Part shown: piece by piece, positions 32,652 to 41,754 of the stretch | Layout of the letters: each line of letters begins with the position of its first letter | Position numbering within the stretch: the stretch's first letter is position 1 | Origin: Microbacterium sp. CBA3102 | GTDB lineage: Bacteria > Actinomycetota > Actinomycetes > Actinomycetales > Microbacteriaceae | Assembly (NCBI RefSeq): GCF_007954505.1 | Contig: NZ_CP042412.1 | Span: 1,364,001-1,428,000 of the forward strand | Direction: 5' to 3' | Length of the DNA: 64,000 bases | The notes under the pieces: model-generated | What the model saw: only the letters and a program-made list of their open reading frames with translations | Databases searched by the model: none | What the model was told of the DNA's origin: nothing | Program-made: the position numbers and the translations under genes

Positions 32652-33655
32652 AGCAGACGGGCGGTGGTCCCGCGCACGTTCAGCTCGTAGGGCAGCGCGG
32701 ACGGGATGCGGACCTCGTCCGGGGTGGTGAGTTTCGCGAGCACGGCATCCGCGGCGCGTTCCCCCTGCCCCAGCGGGAACTGGTCGACCGTCGTCAGGCG
32801 GAAGAACTCGCCGAGCTCGTGTCCGTCGATGCCGACGATGGACAGCTCCTCCGGCACGCTGAAGCCCAGGTCCCGCGCTGCGAGCAGTGCGCCGATCGCC
32901 ATCTCGTCCGAGGCGGCGAAAACGGCGGTCGGACGCGGGCCGGGGCGTCCGAGCAGTTGCTTCGCGGCGCGGTAGCCACCCTCGACCGTGAAGTCCGCCG
33001 GCTCGAGGAATGCGTGGTTCAGGGGGATCCCGGCCTTCGCCAGGGCCTTCTCGAACCCCAGTCGACGGTTGGTCGGGATGTGGAAGTCGATGTCGAACTC
33101 GGGGTTGGCCCCGATGTGCGCGATGTCGGTGTGCCCCAGACCGATCAGGTGCTCGGTCGCCAGCTGCGCCACCGCGACGTCGTCGACCGTGAGGGTGTCG
33201 AGCTTCGGGTTCGGGCCGCCGATCGCGATCACGGGGAGCCCCAGGTCCAGGAGGAGCTGCGTCTCCTCCTCGTCGAGCTCGATCGACACGGCGATGACGG
33301 CATCCACGCGCTGCCGTCGGAGGAAGGTGTCGAACACGTGTCGACGCACGTCCTTGTCGGCGGTGATGTTGTAGAGCGTGATGTCGTAGCCGGCGCGCAT
33401 CAGGGCGGCTGAGACTCCGGAGAGCACGGTGCTGAAGAACCACCGGTCGAGGAACGGCACCACGACGCCGACGTTCCGGGTACGGCCGGAAGCGAGGCTC
33501 GACGCCCGTGAAGAGACGACGTAGCCGAGTGACTGCGCCGCCGCCTGCACGCGCTCCCGGGCGGACTCCGACACGTGACCGCGTCCGCTCAGCGCGCGCG
33601 AGACGGTCGCGGTCGACACTCCGGCGAGCCGGGCGACCTCATCGATGCTGGCCAT
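32648..33655 (-). CDS. LacI-family regulator of the GH13 gene
   Basis: A 335-residue repressor starting MASIDEVARLAGVSTATVSRALSGRG, the LacI headpiece, with hinge helix SRASSLASGRTRNVGVV and a periplasmic-binding-protein effector domain. The start at 33655 is chosen because the headpiece begins there; a longer reading would extend into the palindrome at 33674. It lies downstream of, and co-oriented with, the alpha-glucosidase gene. It is the probable ligand of the operator at 35422. Confidence 0.88.
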   Translation of the reverse strand: MASIDEVARLAGVSTATVSRALSGRGHVSESARERVQAAAQSLGYVVSSRASSLASGRTRNVGVVVPFLDRWFFSTVLSGVSAALMRAGYDITLYNITADKDVRRHVFDTFLRRQRVDAVIAVSIELDEEETQLLLDLGLPVIAIGGPNPKLDTLTVDDVAVAQLATEHLIGLGHTDIAHIGANPEFDIDFHIPTNRRLGFEKALAKAGIPLNHAFLEPADFTVEGGYRAAKQLLGRPGPRPTAVFAASDEMAIGALLAARDLGFSVPEELSIVGIDGHELGEFFRLTTVDQFPLGQGERAADAVLAKLTTPDEVRIPSALPYELNVRGTTARLL

Positions 33656-33673
33656 GTGTTCCTCGAATGTGCT

Positions 33674-33727
33674 CCGGTCGCGATATGACATCCCCTGCGG
33701 CGCAGAGAGCTGTCATATCGCGACCGG
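33674..33727. repeat. Intergenic palindromic element, CGCGATATGACA family (B) copy 2
   Basis: The arms CCGGTCGCGATATGACA (33674-33690) and TGTCATATCGCGACCGG (33711-33727) are perfectly complementary over 17 bp, with a 20-nt loop. It is 54 bp, the same length as the copy at 14655. It lies between the co-oriented GH13 and lacI-type genes. Confidence 0.88.
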
Positions 33728-33736
33728 AAGGGGGTC

Positions 33737-35407
33737 TCAGGCCTGGACGGCCGTGGTGTACCAGACGGCCGTGTCGACCGGGATGGCCGCTCCGTCGAAC
33801 GGCTGGCTCTGCAGGATCACGACCGCGTTCGCCGGCAGCTCGATCGGTGCGGTGCCGAGGTTCGCGACCACGTGCACATCGCCACGGCGGAAAGCCACGG
33901 CGTCGGCCCCGGCCTCCTCCCAGACCAGCGATCCGGTGCCGAAGCCGTGCTCACGACGCCCGGCCAGCAGTCGCTTGTAGAGCGCGAGGGTCGACGCGGG
34001 ATCGGTCTCCTCCACATCGCGCGCGTAGGTCGCCCACTCGTCCGGCTGCGGGAGCCACGACAGGCCGGTGTCGTTGAAGCCGAAGGCCGGAGCCTCCGCT
34101 TCCCACGGCAGCGGCACGCGGCATCCGTCGCGGCCGTAGCGCTCGCCGTGGGTCCGGAACCAGGTCGGGTCCTGACGGAACTCGTCCGGGATCTCCATGG
34201 CTTCGGGCAGTCCGAGCTCTTCGCCCTGGTACAGGTACGACGATCCGGGGAGTGCGAGCATCAGGGTGGTCGCAGCGCGGGCGCGGGCGAGACCGATCGC
34301 CGTGTCGGGCTTGTTCGGGGTGTTCGGTCCGATGCCCTCGCCCTGCGGGTTCTCGGCCGTGAGCGCCAGGCGGGAGGCGTGCCGCACGACATCGTGGTTC
34401 GAGAGCACCCACGTGCTGGGGGCGCCGACCCCGCCGAACTCGTCGAGCGACTCGCGGATGACGTCGCGCAGAGCCTTCGCATCCCACGGCGTCATCAGGT
34501 AGGGGAAGTTGAACGTCTGGTGCATCTCATCCGGACGCACCCAGAGCGCGGTCTGCGTGAGCGTCGGCATCCAGGCCTCGCCGCACAGGGCGCGATCGCC
34601 GTCGTACTCGGCGAGCACGGTGTGCCAGTCGCGGTAGATGTCGTGCACGCCGTCCTGGCCCCAGTACGGCACGTTCGACTCGCCGCCGCCCATCGAGTCG
34701 GCATCGCTCGGGGGCGTGTAGTCGGGCAGACCGTCGGCCTTGATCATGCCGTGGGCCACGTCGACACGGAAGCCGTCGACGCCGCGGTCGAGCCAGAAGC
34801 GCAGGATGGAGCGGAACTCCTCGCGCACCTCTTCGTTCGTCCAGTCGAAGTCGGGCTGCGTGGCGTCGAAGATGTGCAGGTACCACTGGCCGGGGGTGCC
34901 GTCGGCCTCGACGACGCGCTCCCACATGCCACCGCCGAACACGGACTCCCAGTTGTTCGGCGGGAGTTCGCCGTTCTCCCCCTTGCCGTCGCGGAAGATG
35001 TAGCGCGCGCGCTCCGGGCTGCCGGGCGCCGCCTTGAGCGCTTCCTGGAACCAGACGTGCTGGTCGGAGGAGTGGTTGGGGACCAGATCCACGATCACGC
35101 GGATGCCACGGGCGTGCGCTTCTTCGAGCATCAGGTCGAAGTCGGCGAGGGTGCCGAAGAGCGGGTCGACATCGCGGTAGTCGGCGACGTCGTAGCCGGC
35201 ATCGCGCTGCGGGCTGGTCATGAACGGGCTCAGCCAGATCGCGTCGACGCCCAGTTCCTGCAGTGCATCGAGGCGGCTGGTGATGCCCGGAAGGTCGCCG
35301 ATGCCGTCGCCCGAGGCATCCGCGAAGGAGCGGGGGTAGATCTGGTAGATGACGGCGCTGCGCCACCACTCGGAACCGGGGGCTGCGATCTGCTCAAGCT
35401 GTGCCAT
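33737..35407 (-). CDS. GH13 alpha-glucosidase / oligo-1,6-glucosidase
   Basis: A 556-residue cytosolic GH13 enzyme. It starts MAQLEQIAAPGSEWWRSAVIYQIYPRSFADASGDGIGDL in outline. Catalytic residues are Asp216 (GFRVDVAHG), Glu277 (LCGEAW) and Asp339 (LSNHDVVRH). The region-I motif VDLVPNHSSDQH is present. GH13_23/30-type enzymes release glucose from maltose, isomaltose or sucrose-type ligands; exact specificity is not assigned. The start is set at 35407 because upstream codons cover the operator. Confidence 0.92.
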   Translation of the reverse strand: MAQLEQIAAPGSEWWRSAVIYQIYPRSFADASGDGIGDLPGITSRLDALQELGVDAIWLSPFMTSPQRDAGYDVADYRDVDPLFGTLADFDLMLEEAHARGIRVIVDLVPNHSSDQHVWFQEALKAAPGSPERARYIFRDGKGENGELPPNNWESVFGGGMWERVVEADGTPGQWYLHIFDATQPDFDWTNEEVREEFRSILRFWLDRGVDGFRVDVAHGMIKADGLPDYTPPSDADSMGGGESNVPYWGQDGVHDIYRDWHTVLAEYDGDRALCGEAWMPTLTQTALWVRPDEMHQTFNFPYLMTPWDAKALRDVIRESLDEFGGVGAPSTWVLSNHDVVRHASRLALTAENPQGEGIGPNTPNKPDTAIGLARARAATTLMLALPGSSYLYQGEELGLPEAMEIPDEFRQDPTWFRTHGERYGRDGCRVPLPWEAEAPAFGFNDTGLSWLPQPDEWATYARDVEETDPASTLALYKRLLAGRREHGFGTGSLVWEEAGADAVAFRRGDVHVVANLGTAPIELPANAVVILQSQPFDGAAIPVDTAVWYTTAVQA

Positions 35408-35421
35408 GCGGAACAGGCTAC

Positions 35422-35435
35422 TGCAAACGCTTACA
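35422..35435 (-). promoter_or_regulatory. LacI-family (MalR-like) operator
   Basis: On the minus strand it reads TGTAAGCGTTTGCA, a near-palindrome centred on CG as bound by LacI/GalR regulators, 15 bp upstream of the GH13 start. The neighbouring LacI protein is the obvious candidate. Confidence 0.7.
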
Positions 35436-35501
35436 TTCTTGCCAGGGTGGGAGTCGAATCGGTTCGGAGGCGCGCGCTGCGCGGAGAGCGTGCGGGCGTT
35501 T

Positions 35502-35571
35502 TGCATGAGGCCGTTCCGGATGCATGAGCTCCTCTCCCGCCGGGGTCATGCATCCGTTGCGGGATCATGCA
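35502..35571. repeat. Intergenic nested palindrome, TGCATGA family (F) copy 2
   Basis: The inner arms GGATGCATGA (35518-35527) and TCATGCATCC (35546-35555) are perfect over 10 bp. The outer arms TGCATGA (35502-35508) and TCATGCA (35565-35571) repeat the same heptamer. It is located between divergent genes, so it cannot be a terminator of either. Confidence 0.75.
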
Positions 35572-35636
35572 GGTGTCGGGGACCGGGGGTGCGATGTCGG
35601 GAGTAGGGTGGCGGCATCCGAGGAGTGGAGGCTGTC

Positions 35637-36065
35637 ATGGTTCCGGAGATCAACTACTGGGCGGTCCTGCTGGCCACCGCGTCGAGCATGCTCGTCGGCT
35701 CGATCTGGTACGCCCGAGGGGTGTTCGGCACGCGCTGGTCGAAGCTCGCGAACGTGGACCTCGACGATCCCTCGGGCAATCCCGTGCTGGCGATCATCAC
35801 CACGGTCATCGTGAGCTTCATCACGGCCTGGGTGCTCGCCGGAGCCGCCGTCATCGCCTGGCACTTCTACGGCGGATCGTACTTCTGGGGTGCGATCGTC
35901 ACCGCGGTCACGCTGTGGGCGGGCTTCACGGCCGCCCGCTTCATCACGCACGACGCGTTCGAGGGCCGCTCGACCAAGCTGACCACGCTGAACATCGCGC
36001 ATGAGCTGGTCACCGTCGTCGTGATGGCCCTGATCATCGGCGTCTGGCCGCCCGCGCTCGGCTAG
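35637..36065 (+). CDS. DUF1761-like membrane protein
   Basis: A 142-residue protein with four predicted membrane helices. NYWAVLLATASSMLVGSIWYARGVFGTRWSKL matches the DUF1761 opening, where the WY and FG/W positions are conserved. Function is unknown. GGAG at 35627-35630 supports the ATG at 35637. It appears to be monocistronic. Confidence 0.75.
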   Translation: MVPEINYWAVLLATASSMLVGSIWYARGVFGTRWSKLANVDLDDPSGNPVLAIITTVIVSFITAWVLAGAAVIAWHFYGGSYFWGAIVTAVTLWAGFTAARFITHDAFEGRSTKLTTLNIAHELVTVVVMALIIGVWPPALG

Positions 36066-36067
36066 CA

Positions 36068-36101
36068 CTCGCCAATCGGCGAGGGCGAGAGGGCGATATA
36101 T
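36068..36101 (+). promoter_or_regulatory. Small hairpin and TATA-rich patch after the DUF1761 gene
   Basis: CTCGCC (36068-36073) and GGCGAG (36078-36083) form a 6-bp hairpin just past the stop codon. GATATATA follows near 36095, the only TATA-like run in this gap. It could be a terminator followed by a -10 element for the secreted-protein gene at 36209. Weak evidence. Confidence 0.3.
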
Positions 36102-36208
36102 AGACTTTCGCCGCTTCTCGAGCCCCGACGGAACTGTCAGGCTCATGCTGTGACCTTCAGGTCGCCTGCGCGTCATCCCCCGCGCGCGGTTCTGACCGAG
36201 GGGTCTCC

Positions 36209-37474
36209 ATGTCCGGTTCTTCGCGTCGCTCGGCGCCGTGGATCGTCGTCGCCGCGCTCGTCGCCGCAGCCGTTCTCGCCGGCGCGGCCCCTGCCGCTCT
36301 GGGCGCCGGAAGGACCGCAGACGGTTCGGCGCCCGGCGGAGGAGCACCCGATGCCGCACAGTCGGTGGCACTGGCCTATGAGTTCCTCGATGCCAGGGTC
36401 GACGAGTTCTGCGACGGTGCGGGGCATTGCCTCCCGCGCAGCTACCAGGGCGGCTTCTTCACCACGCCCACCTGGGACTTCACGCCGTCGTTCGTGTACG
36501 ACGACGCGCTGGTCGTGATCGCCTACACCGCGCGGGGGCTTCCGGACGATCTCCGTCGCGCGCGGGCGATCGGCGACACGCTCCTGTTCGTGCAGGAGAA
36601 CGACCCGATCGGCGACGGACGCACCCGTGCGTCGTACGAGCCGCACGGCATCCGCCAAGGACGGGTGGAGATCACCGGTCCCGGCAGCTTCACCGGAAAC
36701 CAGGCGTGGGTCGGGTTGGCGCTCGCGCGGCTCGCGCACGCGACCGGGGATCCGAAGTATCTCGACGGGGCGCTGCGCGTGGGGCAGTGGATCCAGGACA
36801 ACACCGCGGACATGGTCCGGGCTCCGTACGGCTACACCGGCGGTCAGCTCGAGGACGGCACGTCGCTGACCTGGAAGTCGACCGAGCACAACAGCGACAT
36901 CGCCGGGTTCTTCACACAGCTCGCGCAGCTCACCGGGGACGCGGTGTGGGCGGAGCGGGCAGCCGTCGCGGCCGACTTCGTCGCGGCGATGCAGAGCGCG
37001 GACGGCCACGTGAACACCGGCACCGGCCTCGACGGCTCGACCATCAACACGCGTCCCATCCCCCTGGACGGCCAGACCTGGAGCGCACTCGCCACCGGAG
37101 ACCCGCGCTACGGCGCCGCGCTGGACTGGACGCTCGCGAACCTGATGGCCACCGATGGCCCCTACACGGGTCCGTCCATCAGCGAGGTCGACGTGTCGAA
37201 GGCGTGGTTCGAGGGGAGCGGACACCTCGCGCTGGCTCTGCGTCTGCGGGACGGAGCGGGCGACGCGGATCGTGCGGAGGCCCTGCTGAGCAGCATCCGG
37301 CTGGCGCAGCGCGACGCCCCGAACGGAGACGGCAAGGGCATCGTCGCGACCTCGAACGACGGCCTCGACTCCGGATTCGGCGACCTCTACTACGCGAGTC
37401 TGCACACGGGCGCGACGGCCTGGTACCTGCTCGCGGCAGCAGGGAGTAACCCCTTCACGCTTCCGGGCGACTGA
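36209..37474 (+). CDS. Secreted alpha/alpha-toroid (six-hairpin-glycosidase-like) protein
   Basis: A 421-residue protein with an N-terminal Sec-type signal (APWIVVAALVAAAVLAGAAPAAL, no clear lipobox), so exported. The rest is a run of helical repeats with aromatic motifs (YQGGFFTTPTWDFTPSFVYDDAL, GSFTGNQAWVGLALARLAH, TWKSTEHNSDIAGFF) typical of (alpha/alpha)6 barrels such as GH8/GH76/GH88 relatives and 2-epimerases. Acidic residues that could be catalytic are seen, but no family motif lets me assign activity. It stands alone between the DUF1761 gene and purQ. Confidence 0.6.
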   Translation: MSGSSRRSAPWIVVAALVAAAVLAGAAPAALGAGRTADGSAPGGGAPDAAQSVALAYEFLDARVDEFCDGAGHCLPRSYQGGFFTTPTWDFTPSFVYDDALVVIAYTARGLPDDLRRARAIGDTLLFVQENDPIGDGRTRASYEPHGIRQGRVEITGPGSFTGNQAWVGLALARLAHATGDPKYLDGALRVGQWIQDNTADMVRAPYGYTGGQLEDGTSLTWKSTEHNSDIAGFFTQLAQLTGDAVWAERAAVAADFVAAMQSADGHVNTGTGLDGSTINTRPIPLDGQTWSALATGDPRYGAALDWTLANLMATDGPYTGPSISEVDVSKAWFEGSGHLALALRLRDGAGDADRAEALLSSIRLAQRDAPNGDGKGIVATSNDGLDSGFGDLYYASLHTGATAWYLLAAAGSNPFTLPGD

Positions 37475-37513
37475 GCCGGGCTGCGAAAGCGCAGGGGCTG
37501 CGGAACCCCGGGC

Positions 37514-38217
<704 letters not shown>

Positions 38218-38221
<4 letters not shown>

Positions 38222-38466
38222 TCGGCGACCTCGATGCCGACGACGTCCTCGATCACGGAGTTGGAGAGCACCTCGTCGGCGATGCGGCGGGCTTCGGCGA
38301 GGACCTCTTCGGTGACCTCGCCCTCGACGGTGAGCTCGAAGCGCTTGCCGATGCGGACGTCGGAGAAGCCCTCCACACCGAGGCGGGCGAAGGCGCCGGA
38401 GACGGCCTTCCCCTGCGGGTCGAGCAGTTCGGGCTTGGGCATGACGTCGACGACGATGGTGGGCAT
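38218..38466 (-). CDS. purS: Phosphoribosylformylglycinamidine synthase subunit PurS
   Basis: An 82-residue protein ([20 protein letters not shown] at the start) with the typical [16 protein letters not shown] strand. PurS dimers bridge PurQ and PurL. It overlaps purQ by 4 bp. Upstream a gap of 59 bp separates it from apt. Confidence 0.95.
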
Positions 38467-38525
38467 GAACGGCTCCGGGAGTCGCGGGCGGACGGGCGCA
38501 CCCAGTCTACTGCCCCGGGCGCGGA

Positions 38526-39062
38526 CTACTCCGCGGAGTGGAAGACCGTGTGCAGGTCGCCGATGGCCTCGCGGCCGCCGAGGCCATCGATCTCGAACAG
38601 CACCGAGATGCCGATGACGTGGCTGCCGAGCTGTTCGACGAGTTCCCGTCCCGCGGCGAGGGTACCGCCGGTGGCGAGCACGTCGTCGATCAGCAGTACG
38701 CGGGATCCGGCGGGCAGATCGTCGTGCATCTCGATCGTGGCGGTGCCGTACTCGAGGGCGTAGTCCACGGAGGCAGCGGGGCGCGGCAGCTTTCCGGCCT
38801 TGCGGATCGGGATGAGTCCCACACCGGCCGCGATCGCCGCGGCGCTGGCCAGGATGAATCCACGAGCCTCGATGCCCGCGATCACGTCGAACTGCCCTGC
38901 GAAGGGCTCGATGATCGCCTCGGTCGTCACACGGAGGGCCTCGGCGTCGGCGAGGAGCGGCGTGATGTCGCGGAAGATGATCCCCGGCTGCGGGTAGTCC
39001 GGAACGTTGCGGATCAGGGCTTCGGCGCGGACGAGGGCAGGGGAGAGCGTGGCATCGGGCAC
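38526..39062 (-). CDS. apt: Adenine phosphoribosyltransferase
   Basis: This enzyme salvages adenine with PRPP to AMP. PDYPQPGIIFRDITPLL, the PRPP loop RVLLIDDVLATGGTL and RGFILASAAA are diagnostic. Start choice is uncertain. GTG 39062 (VPDATLSP, 178 residues) is preferred because the alternative GTG at 39086 lies inside the palindromic element A (39081-39166) and has no ribosome site. The gene is divergent from cebE. Confidence 0.93.
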   Translation of the reverse strand: MPDATLSPALVRAEALIRNVPDYPQPGIIFRDITPLLADAEALRVTTEAIIEPFAGQFDVIAGIEARGFILASAAAIAAGVGLIPIRKAGKLPRPAASVDYALEYGTATIEMHDDLPAGSRVLLIDDVLATGGTLAAGRELVEQLGSHVIGISVLFEIDGLGGREAIGDLHTVFHSAE

Positions 39063-39080
39063 CGGACAAGGGTACGCCGC

Positions 39081-39166
39081 GTTCACAACTCAGGAGAAAA
39101 CGGCCCGACTACCGCGTTTGCCGCTCCGTACCGGCCACGCCGCCAGGTTCTTCCTGAGTTGTGAAC
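39081..39166. repeat. Intergenic palindromic element, family A copy 2
   Basis: The arms GTTCACAACTCAGGA (39081-39095) and TCCTGAGTTGTGAAC (39152-39166) are a perfect 15-bp inverted repeat; the element is 86 bp. It sits between divergent apt and cebE, hence upstream of both genes rather than at their ends. Confidence 0.9.
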
Positions 39167-39190
39167 AGGACCGGGTTCGCACGGGTCGGG

Positions 39191-39247
39191 TTGACACCGT
39201 GGGAGCGCTCCCATAGAGTGGCTGCTCAACCCGTGGGAGCGCTCCCA
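39191..39247 (+). promoter_or_regulatory. ceb promoter with two perfect CebR boxes
   Basis: TTGACA (39191-39196) and TAGAGT (39214-39219) make a sigma-70-like promoter with a 17-bp spacer. The 14-bp palindrome TGGGAGCGCTCCCA, identical to the Streptomyces CebR box, occupies the spacer exactly (39200-39213) and recurs downstream (39234-39247), 34 bp apart. Cellobiose-relieved repression is expected. Confidence 0.9.
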
Positions 39248-39296
39248 CGGCGTTCCTACGCACCAACACCGCACGACCACCACAAAGGAGTGAACT

Positions 39297-40607
39297 GTGA
39301 ACACACGTGCCCGCCACCGGATCCTCGCGATCGCAGCTGTGGCATCCGTCTCCGCCCTGGCCCTGGCCGGCTGCTCCGGCAGCTCGGGCGACACCTCGGA
39401 GGGAAGTGCCGACGAGGAGGTCACCCTGACCGTCACCACGTTCGGCACCTTCGGTTACGAAGACCTCTACAAGGAGTATGAGGAGGCGCACCCGAACGTC
39501 AAGATCGAGGCGACCAACATCGACACGGGTGGCAACGCCCGCACCGATGCCTTCACGAAGATCGCCGCCGGTTCCGGCCTCAGCGACATCGTCGCGATCG
39601 AGGAGGGCTGGCTCGGCGCGATCATGGACGTGTCCGACACCTTCGTCGACCTGCGCGACTACGGCATCGAGGACCGCAAGGACGACTGGGTCGACTGGAA
39701 GTACGGTCAGGCGACCGACGCCGACGGCCGTGTGATCGGCTACGGCACGGACATCGGCCCCAGCGGCATCTGCTACAACGGCGCTGCGTTCGAAGCTGCA
39801 GGCCTCCCGAGCGACCGCGAGTCGGTCGCCGAGCTCCTGAACGGCGACTGGGAGAACTACTTCGCGGTCGGCGCGGACTACACCGCCAAGACCGGCAAGG
39901 CCTGGTATGACCACTCCGGCTTCGTGTGGAACGCCATGGTCAACCAGCTCGACGAGGGCTACTACACGGCCGACGGCGAGCTGAACGTCGAGGGCAACGA
40001 CGAGCTCAAGAAGCGTTTCGAGGAACTCGGCGCAGCCACCGAGGGCGGTCAGTCCGCCGCGCAGACGGCCTGGGACTGGAACGGCGGAAAGTCGTTCGTC
40101 GACGGCACCTTCGCGACCTTCGTGTGCCCGGGCTGGATGCTCGGCGTCGTGCAGGGTCAGGTCGAGGCCGGCGGCGGAGACGCGTCGACCGGGTGGGACT
40201 TCGCCGACGTGTTCCCCGGCGGCGCGGCCAACTGGGGTGGGGCGTTCCTCTCGATCCCGGAGTCCTCGGAGCACAAGGAGGCGGCGGCCGAGCTCGCCGA
40301 CTGGCTGACGCAGCCCGACCAGCAGGTGAAGCAGTCCGCAGCCGCGGGCAACTTCCCGTCCACGATCAAGGCGCAGGAGACGCTCGCGGCGGACGCGACG
40401 CCGAACGCCTTCTTCAACGACGCTCCGACCGGGGCGATCCTCGCCGAGCGTGCCAAGGGCGTGGTCGCGCAGTTCAAGGGCGCGGATGACTCCGTCATCC
40501 AGGAGAACGTCTTCGGTCCGGCTCTCAGCAGCCTCGACCGCGGCGAGACCGACACGCAGGGTGCCTGGGATCAGGCGATGGGTCTGCTGAACGACCTCGT
40601 CGGCTGA
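39297..40607 (+). CDS. cebE: Cellobiose-type ABC substrate-binding lipoprotein CebE
   Basis: A 436-residue family-1 sugar-binding lipoprotein with signal peptide and lipobox LAGC (Cys26). The mature part begins VTLTVTTFGTFGYEDLYKEYEE and includes YGTDIGPSGICYNGAAFEAAGLP. AAAGGAG at 39284-39290 supports the GTG start at 39297. In Streptomyces, CebE binds cellobiose and cellotriose. The symbol is assigned from the CebR boxes, gene order and GH1 partner; other beta-glucosides are possible. Confidence 0.85.
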   Translation: MNTRARHRILAIAAVASVSALALAGCSGSSGDTSEGSADEEVTLTVTTFGTFGYEDLYKEYEEAHPNVKIEATNIDTGGNARTDAFTKIAAGSGLSDIVAIEEGWLGAIMDVSDTFVDLRDYGIEDRKDDWVDWKYGQATDADGRVIGYGTDIGPSGICYNGAAFEAAGLPSDRESVAELLNGDWENYFAVGADYTAKTGKAWYDHSGFVWNAMVNQLDEGYYTADGELNVEGNDELKKRFEELGAATEGGQSAAQTAWDWNGGKSFVDGTFATFVCPGWMLGVVQGQVEAGGGDASTGWDFADVFPGGAANWGGAFLSIPESSEHKEAAAELADWLTQPDQQVKQSAAAGNFPSTIKAQETLAADATPNAFFNDAPTGAILAERAKGVVAQFKGADDSVIQENVFGPALSSLDRGETDTQGAWDQAMGLLNDLVG

Positions 40608-40625
40608 CCTCAGCGGACATCCCCC

Positions 40626-40684
40626 TTCCGGTCGCAGTTTCGCTCGGTATCGCCCGTGCATTCCGAGCGAAACTGCGACCGGAA
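40626..40684. repeat. Intraoperonic perfect palindrome, CCGGTCGC family (C)
   Basis: Perfect 22-bp arms (40626-40647 and 40663-40684, left arm beginning TTCCGGTCGCAGTTTCGC) around a 15-nt loop, between cebE and cebF. The arm base CCGGTCGC is shared with the element at 33674. As RNA it should form a very stable hairpin that may protect the cebE message or limit read-through. Confidence 0.88.
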
Positions 40685-40714
40685 CCCCTCGGACCTCCGG
40701 GACAAGGACACCCC

Positions 40715-41754
40715 ATGACTCTCACCGCCCCGCCCGCGGAGCACCGCGAGACGACACCTCCGGCGAAGGATGCCGTGTCGAAGCGCTCCTGGCGTCATCG
40801 CGTCTCGCGGTTCGACCAGAACGCATCGCCCTACTTCTACATCTCGCCGTTCTTCCTGCTGTTCGGGCTGGTCGGCCTGTTCCCCCTGCTCTACACCGTG
40901 TGGGTCGCCGTGCACGACTGGGACCTGCTCAAGGGGGAGGGGACTTCGTCGGATTCGGTAACTTCGTCGAGATCCTCGGCGACGCGATGTTCTGGAACTC
41001 GATCGGCAACACCCTGAGCATCTTCCTGCTCTCGGCCATCCCGCAGCTCGCCGTCGCCCTCGTGATCGCGTACCTCCTGGACCGCGGACTCCGTGCCCCG
41101 ACGTTCTGGCGGATGAGTGTGCTCATCCCGTTCGTGGTCACGCCGGTCGCGGTCGCCATCATCTTCTCGAGCATCTTCAACGAGGCCGACGGTCTGGCCA
41201 ACAACCTGCTCAACCTCGTCGGGATCGCCGATCAGGAGTGGAAGCACAACACGGCCCTGTCGCACATCGCGATCGCGGTCATGGTGAACTTCCGCTGGAC
41301 GGGCTACAACGCCCTCATCCTGCTCGCGGCGATGCAGGCCGTGCCGCGCGACCTGTACGAGTCCGCCGCCCTCGACGGCGCCGGTGCCGCACGGCGGTTC
41401 TTCTCGATCACGATCCCCACGATCCGTCCGACGTTGATCTTCGTGATCATCACCGCGACGATCGGCGGGCTGCAGATCTTCGCCGAGCCCCGCCTGTTCG
41501 ACGTCTCGACGGCCGGCGGCATCGGCGGCAGCGATAGGCAGTTCCAGACCACGGTCCTGTTCCTGTGGGAACTCGCCTTCTTCCGCCGCAACCTCGGCGA
41601 GGCCTCGGCGGTCGCCATCCTGCTCTTCCTGTTGATCGTGGCCATCGGCGTCATCAACTTCCTGATCTCCCGGCGCATCTCCACCGGTGACGCCCCGAAG
41701 AATCGCGCGGCCCGTCGCCGTGCGCGCACGAGCACCGAGGAGGGGACCCGATGA
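40715..41754 (+). pseudogene. cebF: ABC sugar permease CebF, frameshifted
   Basis: The MalF-type permease of the ceb importer. The first frame (40715 to about 40942) gives the leader, first membrane helix and LYTVWVAVHDWDLLKGEG. The next frame continues DFVGFGNFVEILGDAMFW through the EAA loop YESAALDGAGAARRFFSITIPTI to 41754. One missing G in the tract at 40933-40942 (five G, A, four G) explains the break; corrected length is about 346 residues with normal membrane helices. ATGA overlap with cebG is retained. The defect is probably an artefact or a very recent lesion. Confidence 0.88.
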
